Part shown: positions 1 to 9,019 of the stretch, in pieces
Layout of the letters: each line of letters starts with the position of its first letter
Position numbering within the stretch: position 1 is the first letter of the stretch
NCBI GenBank assembly: GCA_965267185.1
Contig: OZ253937.1
Location: 3,224,001 to 3,288,000, forward strand
Direction: 5' to 3'
From: G965267185 sp965267185
GTDB taxonomy: Bacteria; Pseudomonadota; Alphaproteobacteria; UBA6615
Length of the DNA stretch: 64,000 nt
Made by a program: the position numbers and the translations under genes
Notes under the pieces: model-generated
What the model saw: the letters and a program-made list of their open reading frames with translations, nothing else
What the model was told of the DNA's origin: nothing
Database searches by the model: none

Positions 1-773
1 GTGCCGTGGATAATCTCGTCGACCCGATCGGCAAACGTGTCGAGCACCAGCGGATGGTCGTTGAGATAGGACGCTTTGACGAACTGAATGTCGGGGTGCG
101 CCGCGGCGACTTCGTCGGCATGGTCGTAGATACGGCGCACCAGAATGCCGGTGAACAGGAAATAGGGGAAGACGACTATACGCCGGTAGCCCAGCTTCAC
201 CGCATGTTCCAGCGCCGGTTTAACCAACGGGAACGTGACGCCGGAATAGGCCGTTTCGGCCCACCCGAAGCCGAGGCCTTCCCACAGCATGCGGCCGACC
301 TTGGCGACGTTCGAGTTGGCGTCCGGGTCGGATGCGCCCCGGCCGACTACCATCAGCAGGGTTTCGTGGCGCGGCACAGCGCCCTGTTCGGCATCCGCTT
401 CGACAAGGGCGGCGTTCACCCGGTCGCCCGCGGCGCGGATCATCTTGAGATCGATGCCGAGTTCACGGCCATAAGCGATATCGAGGCCGGGATTTTGCGC
501 CATATAAGTATTCAGCACCGACGGGATATCGTTCTTGGCGTGACCGGCGGCGAACAACATGCCCGGTACCGCCAACACCCGCTTGACGCCGCGCTCCGCG
601 AGCTTGTCGAGGCCGTCGCGAATGATCGGTTGGGCGAACTCGAGGAAGCCGTACTCGACTTCGCGCTCGGCGAAGCGTTCGCGCATCGCCTCCGCCACGA
701 CGGCGAACTCGGTGACCGCATTCTCGTCGCGGCTGCCGTGTCCGCACACCATGATGCCGAAGTTTTCACTCAT
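1..773 (-). CDS. cbiX: CbiX-type sirohydrochlorin chelatase (3' end outside window)
   Basis: The minus-strand frame from ATG 773 stays open to the window edge, giving at least 257 residues without a stop. The N-terminus carries the HGSRD motif, and about 65 residues later there is a GHAKNDIP block. These hold the two metal-inserting histidines of the CbiX/SirB chelatase family. A second, weaker chelatase-like half follows (VGRGASDPDAN), so this is the long two-domain form. It would insert Co2+ into sirohydrochlorin, or Fe2+ for sirohaem. An AGAGAG-rich stretch precedes the ATG. It lies head-to-head with cbiB. Finding CbiX beside the late-insertion chelatase CobN is odd, because the two belong to different cobalamin routes. 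Confidence 0.85.
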   Translation of the reverse strand, partial: MSENFGIMVCGHGSRDENAVTEFAVVAEAMRERFAEREVEYGFLEFAQPIIRDGLDKLAERGVKRVLAVPGMLFAAGHAKNDIPSVLNTYMAQNPGLDIAYGRELGIDLKMIRAAGDRVNAALVEADAEQGAVPRHETLLMVVGRGASDPDANSNVAKVGRMLWEGLGFGWAETAYSGVTFPLVKPALEHAVKLGYRRIVVFPYFLFTGILVRRIYDHADEVAAAHPDIQFVKASYLNDHPLVLDTFADRVDEIIHG

Positions 774-873
774 TCTCTCTGCTCCCGTTAAAGGCAATAG
801 ACCACGCGCTCCGTTCACCGCCAAGCGCTGCCGCAATTGACCCGGCGCGGTGGCGAACCGCAGGATGCCGGCA

Positions 874-1872
874 ATGCTTATTGGCGAATTCAGCACCAGC
901 GGTTTGCTGCCGCCCATCGTGTTGCTGGCGGCGTTGCTGATCGACGCCGTCGTTGGCGAGTTCGGCCCGTTGTTCCGCATCCTGCCGCACCCGGTGGCGG
1001 TGATCGGCAAGGTTACCGGGTGGCTCGACCAGCGGCTCAACCGCGAACGCCGCGTGGCGGCCACCCGCGCGTTTCGCGGCGCTGTTATCGTTGTCGGCTT
1101 CGCTGCGGTCATGGCGGCGATTGGCTGGGGGCTGGCCGATCTCAGCCGGTCGATCCCCTTTGGCTGGATTATCGAATTGATCTTGGTCGTTCTTCTGCTG
1201 GCCCAGCGCAGCCTGTTCGATCACGTTCTCGCGGTCGCACGTGCTCTCGACCGGGACGGGCTCGCCGGTGGCCGGGCGGCGGTGGCCCATATCGTCGGCC
1301 GCGATCCCGAGCAGCTCGATGCCCATGGTGTCGCCCGGGCGTCGATCGAGAGCCTGGCCGAGAGTTTTTCCGATGGCGTTGTCGCGCCGGCTTTTTGGTA
1401 TCTGCTGCTCGGTTTGCCCGGTCTGCTGGTTTACAAAACGATCAACACGATGGACTCGATGATCGGGTACCGCACCGAGCGGCATGCGGCGTTCGGCATG
1501 GCCACTGCGCGGTTGGACGATGCCCTCAATTACATTCCGGCGCGCATTGCCGGCGTGTTTGTCGTTGTGGCGGCCATCTTCACGCCCAAGGGCGGACCGT
1601 CGCGGGCGCTCAAGGTGATGCTGCGCGACGGAAGCAAGCACCGCTCGCCCAACGCCGGTTGGCCCGAAGCGGCGATGGCCGGTGCCCTGTCCGTGGCGCT
1701 GTCGGGCCCGCGCCAGTACGACGGCAAAACCGTCGATGAGCCCTGGTTGGGCGGAGAGTTTCCCGCCCGCATCGGCGTTGGGGAGATTCGCCGCGCGCTC
1801 TATCTGTTCGCCGTGGCGTGCCTGATTAACGCTGCCGTGATCGCTGCGATCATTGCTTTTGTTATCGCGTAG
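874..1872 (+). CDS. cbiB: Adenosylcobinamide-phosphate synthase (CbiB/CobD)
   Basis: Integral membrane enzyme that joins the aminopropanol side chain to adenosylcobyric acid. The product, about 332 residues, is hydrophobic with several membrane segments. It shows the family pattern FRILPHPVAVIGK near the N-terminus, SFSDGVVAPAFWY in the middle and TINTMDSMIGY after it. Starts are possible at GTG 850, ATG 865 and ATG 874. I chose 874 because AGGA lies 8 bases upstream and the hydrophobic N-terminus begins there. It is convergent with cobQ, with only 9 bases between the stops, and divergent from the CbiX gene. Confidence 0.93.
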   Translation: MLIGEFSTSGLLPPIVLLAALLIDAVVGEFGPLFRILPHPVAVIGKVTGWLDQRLNRERRVAATRAFRGAVIVVGFAAVMAAIGWGLADLSRSIPFGWIIELILVVLLLAQRSLFDHVLAVARALDRDGLAGGRAAVAHIVGRDPEQLDAHGVARASIESLAESFSDGVVAPAFWYLLLGLPGLLVYKTINTMDSMIGYRTERHAAFGMATARLDDALNYIPARIAGVFVVVAAIFTPKGGPSRALKVMLRDGSKHRSPNAGWPEAAMAGALSVALSGPRQYDGKTVDEPWLGGEFPARIGVGEIRRALYLFAVACLINAAVIAAIIAFVIA

Positions 1873-1881
1873 AGGGACCAT

Positions 1882-3372
1882 TCAACGCGCCGCCGCCGCG
1901 AAAAGAGCATCGAGATCCAAGCTGGCCTCTAGATGCTCTGCCAAAGCGTCCAGAGTCTCTTCGACGAGGGTGTCGTAGGAGAGGCCGCTCCGGCGGTCTC
2001 CGTGGAATGACGACAGAAAATGGTGGCGATACGCATCGGTGGTAAATAGGCCGTGCACATAGGTTCCAGACACGGCGCCATCTGGCGATATCGCCCCATC
2101 GGGGTGGGCTCGCTCCCCGCCATCGAGCATCAAAACCGGGCGTTCGGTATCCGGCCCGCTGGTTCGCCCCATATGCATTTCGTATCCGGTGAGCTCGACG
2201 TTGCCGTTCACCGAGCGCCCGGTCACCGGTGCTAGAGATTTGTCGCCGCCGATGGTCGTTTCGATATCGAGCAGGCCAAGACCTTCAGCGGTACCCGCAG
2301 GCCCTTCGATTCCGTTGGGGTCGGCGATCGTGCGGCCAAGCATCTGATAGCCGCCGCAAATACCGAGTATCCGCGCGCCCCGCCGCGCCGCCGCTAAGAT
2401 ATCGATGTCCCAACCTTGCCGGCGCAATTCGGCAAGGTCGGCCAGGGTCGATTTCGAGCCCGGTAGGATAATGAGATCCGCGTTGGCCGGTAACGGTTCT
2501 CCCGGCGGCACCAACGTGACCGCCACGTCGGGTTCGGCGCGCAGCGGGTCGAGGTCGTCGAAATTGGCGATGCGCGGCAGCCGGGGGACAGCGATGCGAA
2601 TCGCGCCATCGGTTGCGCGTGATTCGACTTGGCTTTTTAGCGAGGCCGAATCCTCCGCCGGCAGACGGTGAGAGGCTTCAAACCAGGGCACCACGCCGAA
2701 GGAGGTGAGGCCGGTATGGGTCTCGATGTCTGCATGGGCGTCGTCGAACAGCGACGGATCGCCGCGAAACTTGTTGACGATGTAGCCACGGATGCGCGCC
2801 TTCTCATCGGCGCTGAGCAGCGACCAGGTGCCGACCAGGCTGGCGATAACGCCGCCACGCTCGATGTCGCCGACGAGTACGACCGGAATGTCGGCTGCCT
2901 CGGCGAAGCCCATGTTGGCGATGTCGCCCGACCGCAGATTGGTCTCGGCCGGACTGCCTGCGCCTTCGACCAGTATCAAGTCGGCATCGGTCTGCAACCG
3001 CTCGAAGCTTTCAAGTACCGCGGGTAGCAGCTTCGGTTTCAGGTTATGATAAGCGCGCGCGTCGGCATTGCCTTTGACGCAGCCTTGGACGACGACTTGC
3101 GCGCCGACATCCGATTGCGGTTTGAGCAATATGGGGTTCATGTCGACCGACGGGACGACACCGCAGGCGCGCGCCTGCAGCGCCTGGGCGCGGCCGATCT
3201 CGCCGGTCGTGCCGTTGCGACAGGCCGCCGGTGCGGCGTTGTTCGACATGTTTTGCGGTTTAAACGGCCGCACCGAGAGGCCACGATGCGTATAGGCACG
3301 CGCCAGCCCCGCGACGAGCAGCGACTTGCCGACATCGGACCCGGTTCCTTGCAGCATTAGTGCGGCGGTCAT
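1882..3372 (-). CDS. cobQ: Cobyric acid synthase (glutamine-hydrolysing)
   Basis: Amidates the b, d, e and g carboxylates of adenosylcobyrinic a,c-diamide. The N-terminal dethiobiotin-synthetase-like ATPase domain starts with GTGSDVGKS and has RPFKPQNMSNNA. The C-terminal class I amidotransferase domain has PGSKST and the nucleophile motif GICGGYQM, and it ends with a conserved GTYVHGLF block. The frame is open from a TTG at 3399. ATG 3372 is preferred because it has AAGGGG just upstream and gives the usual N-terminus of the family. It is the last gene of the cobP-cobW-cobN-cobO-cobQ series, 16 bases after cobO. Confidence 0.95.
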   Translation of the reverse strand: MTAALMLQGTGSDVGKSLLVAGLARAYTHRGLSVRPFKPQNMSNNAAPAACRNGTTGEIGRAQALQARACGVVPSVDMNPILLKPQSDVGAQVVVQGCVKGNADARAYHNLKPKLLPAVLESFERLQTDADLILVEGAGSPAETNLRSGDIANMGFAEAADIPVVLVGDIERGGVIASLVGTWSLLSADEKARIRGYIVNKFRGDPSLFDDAHADIETHTGLTSFGVVPWFEASHRLPAEDSASLKSQVESRATDGAIRIAVPRLPRIANFDDLDPLRAEPDVAVTLVPPGEPLPANADLIILPGSKSTLADLAELRRQGWDIDILAAARRGARILGICGGYQMLGRTIADPNGIEGPAGTAEGLGLLDIETTIGGDKSLAPVTGRSVNGNVELTGYEMHMGRTSGPDTERPVLMLDGGERAHPDGAISPDGAVSGTYVHGLFTTDAYRHHFLSSFHGDRRSGLSYDTLVEETLDALAEHLEASLDLDALFAAAAR

Positions 3373-3388
3373 TTCCCCTTCGCCATCC

Positions 3389-3997
3389 CTAAAACTCAAT
3401 TCCCACTTGCGCTTTCACATCGTCGCGGAAGTGGTGCTTCACCATGGTCATGTCGGTCACCATGTCGGCGGCCTCGATCAATTCCGGTTTCGCGTTCCGC
3501 CCGGTGACGATGACATGCAGGTCGGGCCGCCGCGCCGTCAGGGCGGCGACAACTTCTTCGATCGGCAGATGGTCGTAGCGCAGGACGATGTTGAGCTCGT
3601 CGAGCAGAATAAGATCGAGGGCGGGATCGGCCATCATCTCCTGGGCCTTCGCCCAGGCCGCCTTGGCGGCGGCGATGTCGCGCTGACGGTCCTGGCTGTC
3701 CCAGGAAAAGCCCTCGCCCATCACCGCGACGGTGATCTGGTCGGCGAATTTCTCCAAAACCACTCGTTCGCCAGTCTCCCACTTGCCTTTGACGAATTGG
3801 ACGATGCCCACCCGTTTACCGTGACCAAGCGCGCGCATGACCAGACCCATAGCCGCTGTGGTCTTGCCCTTCCCCTTGCCGGTGTGGACCATCAGCAGGC
3901 CCTTTTCTTTGGTCTTGCGGGCGAGAATCTTGTCGCGGGCGACCTTTTGCTTACGTTTTTTCTCCGCCCAGCGGGCGTCATCGTCTTGCGTGGTCAT
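3389..3997 (-). CDS. cobO: Cob(I)yrinic acid a,c-diamide adenosyltransferase
   Basis: Cytosolic CobO/CobA-type ATP:corrinoid adenosyltransferase that adds the upper 5'-deoxyadenosyl ligand. The P-loop is GKGKGKTTAAMG. The Walker-B-like LDLILLDELN and the family signature GRNAKPELIEAAD are visible. The N-terminus is basic (KKRKQKVARDK), as in proteobacterial CobO. Start ATG 3997 overlaps the cobN stop as ATGA, indicating translational coupling. A longer frame up to 4084 is inside cobN and lacks family similarity. Confidence 0.95.
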   Translation of the reverse strand: MTTQDDDARWAEKKRKQKVARDKILARKTKEKGLLMVHTGKGKGKTTAAMGLVMRALGHGKRVGIVQFVKGKWETGERVVLEKFADQITVAVMGEGFSWDSQDRQRDIAAAKAAWAKAQEMMADPALDLILLDELNIVLRYDHLPIEEVVAALTARRPDLHVIVTGRNAKPELIEAADMVTDMTMVKHHFRDDVKAQVGIEF

Positions 3998-6900
3998 GCG
4001 GTTTGCTCCAATGCCGAATGCTCCAAAGGTTGGCCTGCGAGCACCGAGAGGTGCGCATAGGCGGAATTGGAGCGGGCCTGCCATAGGCCGCGGTCGATCG
4101 CTTCGCGCAGCCGTTCGGCGATTTCCTTGAGTGCGGCGGAGTTGTTGTCCTCCAGGAAAGACAGAACCTCTTCATCGCCGAGAAAAGCGGCGTAAACCCG
4201 GTCGAACTGATCGTCGCGCACCGCGTTGGTTGTGGCGGCGAAGGCGAACAGATAGTCGACCGTCGCAGCGATTTCGAAGGCGCCCTTATAGCCGTGGCGC
4301 ATCACCCCGGCGATCCATTTGGGATTGATGACCCGGGCGCGGATGGTGCGGGCGATCTCCGCTTCCAAGGTGCGCACTTTGGGGGCAAAGGGTCGTGAGT
4401 GATCGTTGTGGTAGACCGTTGGCATGCGGCCCGCTTCGTCGGCGACCGCTGCCGCGAGGCCGCCTTCGAACTGGTAATAGTCGTCGCTGTCGAGCAGGTC
4501 GTGCTCCCGGTTGTCCTGGTTATGGACAACGGCTTCGATCTGGCCCAGGCGGCGCGAAAACGTGCCGTGGGCGGCGACACCGTAAGTCTCCGCGTTGCCG
4601 CCGCCGGTGCCCACGCCATAGGCATAACCGCCCCAGGCCACATAGGCGCGGGCCAGATCGGCGCGGTCGTGCCAGCCGCGTTCGTCGATCAGCGCCTGCA
4701 ATCCCGCGCCGTAGGCACCAGGCTTGGACCCGAAGACGCGCCAGCCAGCCTGGCGTTGGGCATCGCTAGGCGGCACGCCCTGGGCAACCAGAGCCTCGGC
4801 TTCGGCGGCAACCCGGGCCGCAATCGGGTTGTCGCGCGCGCTTTCGTCAGACTGGCTGGCGACAGCTTGCACAGCGCTATCGAACAAGTCGATCAATCCG
4901 GGGAAAGCGTCGCGGAAAAATCCGGAGACGCGCAGCGTCACGTCGACCCGCGGGCGGTCGAGCACTGCGATCGGCATCACCTCGAACCCGGTGACCCGCC
5001 GCGACGCGGTGTCCCAAGTCGGCTGGACGCCGATGAGCGCCAGCGCTTGGGCAATATCATCGCCGCCGGTGCGCATGTTGCTGGTGCCCCAGGCGGAAAG
5101 CGCTATGGCGCGCGGCCAGTCGCCATGCTCTTGCGCGTACGTCTCGACCAGCAATTGCGCCGAGGCCCAGCCGAGTTGCCACGCCGCTTGGGTTGGCACC
5201 GTGCGGGTGTCGACGGAGTAGAAATTTCGCCCAGTGGGCAGCACGTCGGGCCGGCCGCGCGACGGCGCCCCCGAGGGGCCGGGCTCGACAAACCGGCCGT
5301 CCAGGCCGGTGAGCAGTCCGGTGAGTTCGGCATCCCCGCTTGCCGCAACCGCCGGGCGAAGGGTCGTCTCCAACGCTTTGAGCACCGCAATAGTTCGCGT
5401 CCATTCGGGGTCCGGTCGGCGACCGCCGCCGATCAGTGCGCGCGTCAGCGTTTCCAGCCGTTCCACGGTATCGCCCGCGGTGCGCCAGGATTGGGTGTCG
5501 CTAAGCGGTTCTGGCGTTGGTCCCTGCCAGGCTGAGCTGAAATCACAATCGAGCGGATCGAAGCCGAGACCGAGATCGTTGGCCAGCGCGCGCAACAGCG
5601 ACGCGTCGCCATCCGCCCCATCGCCTCGTGGCGAGCGCACTAGCGCAGCAAGCAGATCGGTTTGTTGGTCGCCCTCGGGCGACTGTCCAAACACATGCAG
5701 ACCGTCGCGGATTTGCAGTTCTTTTAACTCGCAGAGATAGCCGTCGAGACGCGCCAGCGCGTCATCGCTATCGATTTCTCCATCGAACCCGAGATCGCGG
5801 TCGAGCCCGGTGTCGCGCGCGAGTTCAAGAATCTGGGTGCGCAAAACCAGCAGCCGGCGGGGGTCGACGTTGGCCGCTTCGTAGTACTCATCGACCAGCG
5901 ATTCTAGATCGCGCAAGGGCCCATAGGTTTCCGCCCTCGTGAGCGGCGGTGTGAGATGATCGATAATAACGGCGGCGGCGCGGCGTTTGGCCTGGGTGCC
6001 CTCGCCGGGATCGTTGACGATAAACGGATATAGATGGGGGATCGGTCCCAGGGCGGCTTCGGGGAAACACTCGTTACTCAAGGCGACCGCCTTGCCGGGC
6101 AACCATTCCAGATTGCCATGCTTGCCCATATGAACGATGGCGTGGGCGCTAAAGGCATTGCGCAGCCAGGCGTAGAAGGCGAAATAGCCGTGGGGCGGCA
6201 CCAGGGCGGGATCGTGATAGCTCGATACCGGGTCGATGTTGTAGCCGCGCGCCGGTTGCATGCCGACGGTCACGTTGCCATAGCGCACCGCGGGAATGGC
6301 GAACGCACCGCACTCGACATTGCCGGTACGAAAAAATGGATCGGCCTCGGGTGGTCCCCAGCACTCATTCACTTGCCGGCGGACCTCCGGCGGGAGGTTT
6401 GCAAAAAACAGTTCGTAGTCCGGCAGCGGCAACGTTTCGATGATGTCGCGGCCAACAACGGTGGCGTTGGTGGGGCCGGCGGCGAGCGCGTCGATGAGGG
6501 TACCGCCGTCGTTCGGCAGGCCGTCGACCCCATAGCCGGCGTCTGCGAGTGCGTTCAGCACCGTGACCGTCGCGGCTGGCGTGTCGAGCCCCACACCGTT
6601 GCCGATCCGGCCGTCCCGATTAGGATAGTTGGCCAAAACCAGCGCGACCCGGCGTTGATCGGCCGCCGTTTGGCGCAGCTTTGCCCAGGAGGCGGCGAGC
6701 TTGGCGGTAAATTCCAACCGGTCGGTGACCGGCTGGTAAACGGTCACGTCGGTTTCGGTTGCTGGGTCACGGCGCGCGCCGCCCTTGAACGAGACGGCGC
6801 GCGCCAGCACGCGTCCATCGACTTCGGGTAGCGCGACGTTCATGGCGATATCGCGCGCCGTGAGGCCGTTGGTGCCGCCACGCCATCCCGCTTCGTCCGA

Positions 6901-7797
6901 GCCGGCAAACACCACTTGGAGAACCGGCGCGTCGGTGTCGGCGAACGGCCCCCGGTCGGCATCGCCGCCGGGCGCAGCCACGGCGAAACCGGTGGTGTTG
7001 AGGATCACGCTGGGGCGCGCCGCTGCCAGAAGCTCTGCGAGGGTCGCCGCGGCCACCGGGTCCTTGAGGCTGCTGACGAAGACCGGCAACGGGTTGAGCC
7101 CGCATTCCTGCAGCTCGGCGATCAAATCATCGACAACCGCGAGGTTCGCCGCTTGGACGAGCGCCCGGTAAAAGACGATCCCGGTTACCGTCGCGCCATC
7201 GCGCCAATGATCCTCCACCTCGGTCAAGTCGGGTGCCGTTGCGCCGGGCCAATAAAGGCCGGCGCGCAACAGCGGCGCCGGTTCGCTCCATTCGGCGTCA
7301 TGGCCGCACAGAGTTGCCGCATAGGCCAGAAGGTTTTCGGCGTTGCTGGTGCCGCCATGGACCAGATACTGCCACAGGCGGTGGGCCGCTCCCGTGTCGA
7401 GGGTCGTCAGTTGCGTGAGCTCCGCATCTGGCTGATCGTCGCCTGGCAGGAACGCGACCGGGATGCTGGCCGCCTTGCACGCGGCGGCGATTTCATCAAC
7501 ACCGTAGGCCCAATAGCCACGTCCGCCGAGGAGCCTGACGATAACCAGCTTGGCGCGGCTGATGACCTGATCGACATGCAAATCGACGGACAGGTTGTGA
7601 CCCAAGCGCAGATAATTGGCGAGCCGTACGCTCGGTGTTGTCTCGTCTGTGCGTTGGCGTGCGGTCTGAGCCGCCGCGAGGCAGGCGATCTCCGTGTCGG
7701 CGGCGCTGAGGACGACGATATCCCCCGGCGTTTGACCGAGGTCGACCGCTTCGCTGCCGTCGTCGACGGCGCCGGGTGTTGCCGCCAGCAGGTGCAT
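3994..7797 (-). CDS. cobN: Aerobic cobaltochelatase subunit CobN
   Basis: Large subunit of the ATP-dependent CobNST cobaltochelatase, which inserts Co2+ into hydrogenobyrinic acid a,c-diamide in the aerobic pathway. The product is about 1267 residues, the usual CobN length. It contains the central conserved segments VHMGKHGNLEWLPGKAV and YHNDHSRPFAPKV of the CobN/BchH superfamily. ATG 7797 directly follows a GTG at 7800, so either could start. The cobaltochelatase CobS and CobT subunits (AAA+ type) are not in the window; the cobS and cobT genes annotated here are the unrelated nucleotide-loop enzymes. The 3' end overlaps cobO by 4 bases. Confidence 0.96.
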   Translation of the reverse strand: MHLLAATPGAVDDGSEAVDLGQTPGDIVVLSAADTEIACLAAAQTARQRTDETTPSVRLANYLRLGHNLSVDLHVDQVISRAKLVIVRLLGGRGYWAYGVDEIAAACKAASIPVAFLPGDDQPDAELTQLTTLDTGAAHRLWQYLVHGGTSNAENLLAYAATLCGHDAEWSEPAPLLRAGLYWPGATAPDLTEVEDHWRDGATVTGIVFYRALVQAANLAVVDDLIAELQECGLNPLPVFVSSLKDPVAAATLAELLAAARPSVILNTTGFAVAAPGGDADRGPFADTDAPVLQVVFAGSDEAGWRGGTNGLTARDIAMNVALPEVDGRVLARAVSFKGGARRDPATETDVTVYQPVTDRLEFTAKLAASWAKLRQTAADQRRVALVLANYPNRDGRIGNGVGLDTPAATVTVLNALADAGYGVDGLPNDGGTLIDALAAGPTNATVVGRDIIETLPLPDYELFFANLPPEVRRQVNECWGPPEADPFFRTGNVECGAFAIPAVRYGNVTVGMQPARGYNIDPVSSYHDPALVPPHGYFAFYAWLRNAFSAHAIVHMGKHGNLEWLPGKAVALSNECFPEAALGPIPHLYPFIVNDPGEGTQAKRRAAAVIIDHLTPPLTRAETYGPLRDLESLVDEYYEAANVDPRRLLVLRTQILELARDTGLDRDLGFDGEIDSDDALARLDGYLCELKELQIRDGLHVFGQSPEGDQQTDLLAALVRSPRGDGADGDASLLRALANDLGLGFDPLDCDFSSAWQGPTPEPLSDTQSWRTAGDTVERLETLTRALIGGGRRPDPEWTRTIAVLKALETTLRPAVAASGDAELTGLLTGLDGRFVEPGPSGAPSRGRPDVLPTGRNFYSVDTRTVPTQAAWQLGWASAQLLVETYAQEHGDWPRAIALSAWGTSNMRTGGDDIAQALALIGVQPTWDTASRRVTGFEVMPIAVLDRPRVDVTLRVSGFFRDAFPGLIDLFDSAVQAVASQSDESARDNPIAARVAAEAEALVAQGVPPSDAQRQAGWRVFGSKPGAYGAGLQALIDERGWHDRADLARAYVAWGGYAYGVGTGGGNAETYGVAAHGTFSRRLGQIEAVVHNQDNREHDLLDSDDYYQFEGGLAAAVADEAGRMPTVYHNDHSRPFAPKVRTLEAEIARTIRARVINPKWIAGVMRHGYKGAFEIAATVDYLFAFAATTNAVRDDQFDRVYAAFLGDEEVLSFLEDNNSAALKEIAERLREAIDRGLWQARSNSAYAHLSVLAGQPLEHSALEQTA

Positions 7798-7814
7798 CAC
7801 CGTCCCCGCACTAC

Positions 7815-7841
7815 CTCATCCTTCGACAGGCTCAGGATGAG
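7815..7841. repeat. Imperfect-palindrome intergenic repeat, copy 1
   Basis: CTCATCCT and AGGATGAG arms enclose a TTCGACAGGCTC core. A second copy with the same core lies at 46155-46187. Short palindromes with this core are common between genes in many alphaproteobacteria. It lies just upstream of cobN, between cobW and cobN. Confidence 0.75.
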
Positions 7842-7877
7842 GGTTTGTTGTGCCGCAAGGGAGGTAACAACAAGCCC

Positions 7878-7978
7878 CCCCTCCCTAACCCTCCCCCTCG
7901 CTGGGGGGAGGGAATGACAACGAGGCACGGCTTGGCTCCTCCCTCCCCCCTTGAGGGGGAGGGATGGGGTGGGGGGTG
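7878..7978. repeat. G/C-tract intergenic repeat cluster
   Basis: Two stem-loop-like units of complementary C-rich and G-rich tracts: CCCTCCCCCTCGCTGGGGGGAGGG, given here as arms CCCTCCCC and GGGGAGGG, and a second CCTCCCCCTTGAGGGGGAGG unit with arms CCTCCCCC and GGGGGAGG. They fill most of the cobW-cobN gap and could attenuate or process the polycistronic message. A similar single hairpin is at 45338-45362. Confidence 0.7.
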
Positions 7979-7996
7979 ATTTTGTTGATTGTGCCA

Positions 7997-9019
7997 TTAT
8001 CCGGTGATTGCCGAGGTGATGGCGGCGCGGTCCATCCCGGCGCGGCCGATTACCACCAATTCGCTGCCGCGGGCTTCGCCGTCGCGCCAGTCTCTGTCGA
8101 AATATTGCTGAAACCGCGTGCCGACGCCTTGCAATACCAAGCGGCGCGCCTTGCCGGGAACATCGACAAATCCTTTGATGCGAAAAATATCGTGTGCCGT
8201 TACTGCGGCGGTGAGGCGGGTTTCCAGCTCGGTGGGGTCGTCGACGGACCCAAGCGAGACGATGAAACTGTCGAAATCGTCGTGATCATGGTCGTCCTCA
8301 CCGTCGTGGACGCTGGGCCGCGCGGCGAGATCGTCTTCCGCGCCGGCATCGAGACCAAGAACGAGCGCGGGATCGAGCTGCCCATGGGTCGCGTTGACTG
8401 TCTTCACACCGGCGCGCCGGTGCTCGGCGATGGCGGCATCGACTCCCTCCGCATCGCCGTTCAGCAAGTCGGCCTTGTTGGCGATGATAAGGTCGGCGCA
8501 GGCAATCTGATCGACGAACAGTTCTTCCAACGGGTTGTCGTGATCGAGCGACGGGTCGGCGGCCCGCGCCGCGGCGACAGCTTCGGGGTCGTCGGCGAAA
8601 CGGCCGTTGGCGACGGCGGCAGCGTCGATCACGGTGACCACGCCGTCGACCGTCGTGCGCGCTTTCACCTCAGGCCAGGCGAATGCTTTCACCAACGGTT
8701 TCGGCAACGCCAGACCGGACGTTTCGATAATAATGTGATCGGGCGGGTCGGGGCGGTCGAGCAAAGCCGTGATCGTCGGCACGAAATCGTCGGCGACGGT
8801 GCAGCATATGCAGCCGTTAGACAGTTCGATGACATCGTTGTCGTCACACCCCTCGATACCGCAGCCGGTTACGATTTCCCGGTCGATTCCAAGATCGCCG
8901 AACTCGTTGATGACCAAGGCCAGGCGCCGGCCGTTCGCCTGTTCGAGAAGGTGTCGAATGAGGCTGGTCTTGCCGGCACCGAGAAAGCCGGTGATGACAG
9001 TTGCGGGAATTCTTCGCAT
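7997..9019 (-). CDS. cobW: CobW-type GTP-dependent metal chaperone
   Basis: G3E-family P-loop GTPase thought to deliver cobalt for cobalamin synthesis. It has Walker A GFLGAGKT, the GCICC metal-binding motif of the COG0523 family, an IETSGLA switch and NKAD. A His/Asp-rich stretch (HDGEDDHDHDD) lies in the C-terminal part, typical of metal-loading members. It starts immediately after the cobP stop, with no gap, so the two are co-transcribed. A cobalamin-pathway role rather than a zinc one is inferred from its position between cobP and cobN. Confidence 0.95.
   Translation of the reverse strand: MRRIPATVITGFLGAGKTSLIRHLLEQANGRRLALVINEFGDLGIDREIVTGCGIEGCDDNDVIELSNGCICCTVADDFVPTITALLDRPDPPDHIIIETSGLALPKPLVKAFAWPEVKARTTVDGVVTVIDAAAVANGRFADDPEAVAAARAADPSLDHDNPLEELFVDQIACADLIIANKADLLNGDAEGVDAAIAEHRRAGVKTVNATHGQLDPALVLGLDAGAEDDLAARPSVHDGEDDHDHDDFDSFIVSLGSVDDPTELETRLTAAVTAHDIFRIKGFVDVPGKARRLVLQGVGTRFQQYFDRDWRDGEARGSELVVIGRAGMDRAAITSAITG

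Noticed and set aside
4399..5535. Plus-strand open frame of 378 codons
   Set aside because: Antisense to cobN, which is intact and conserved through this stretch.
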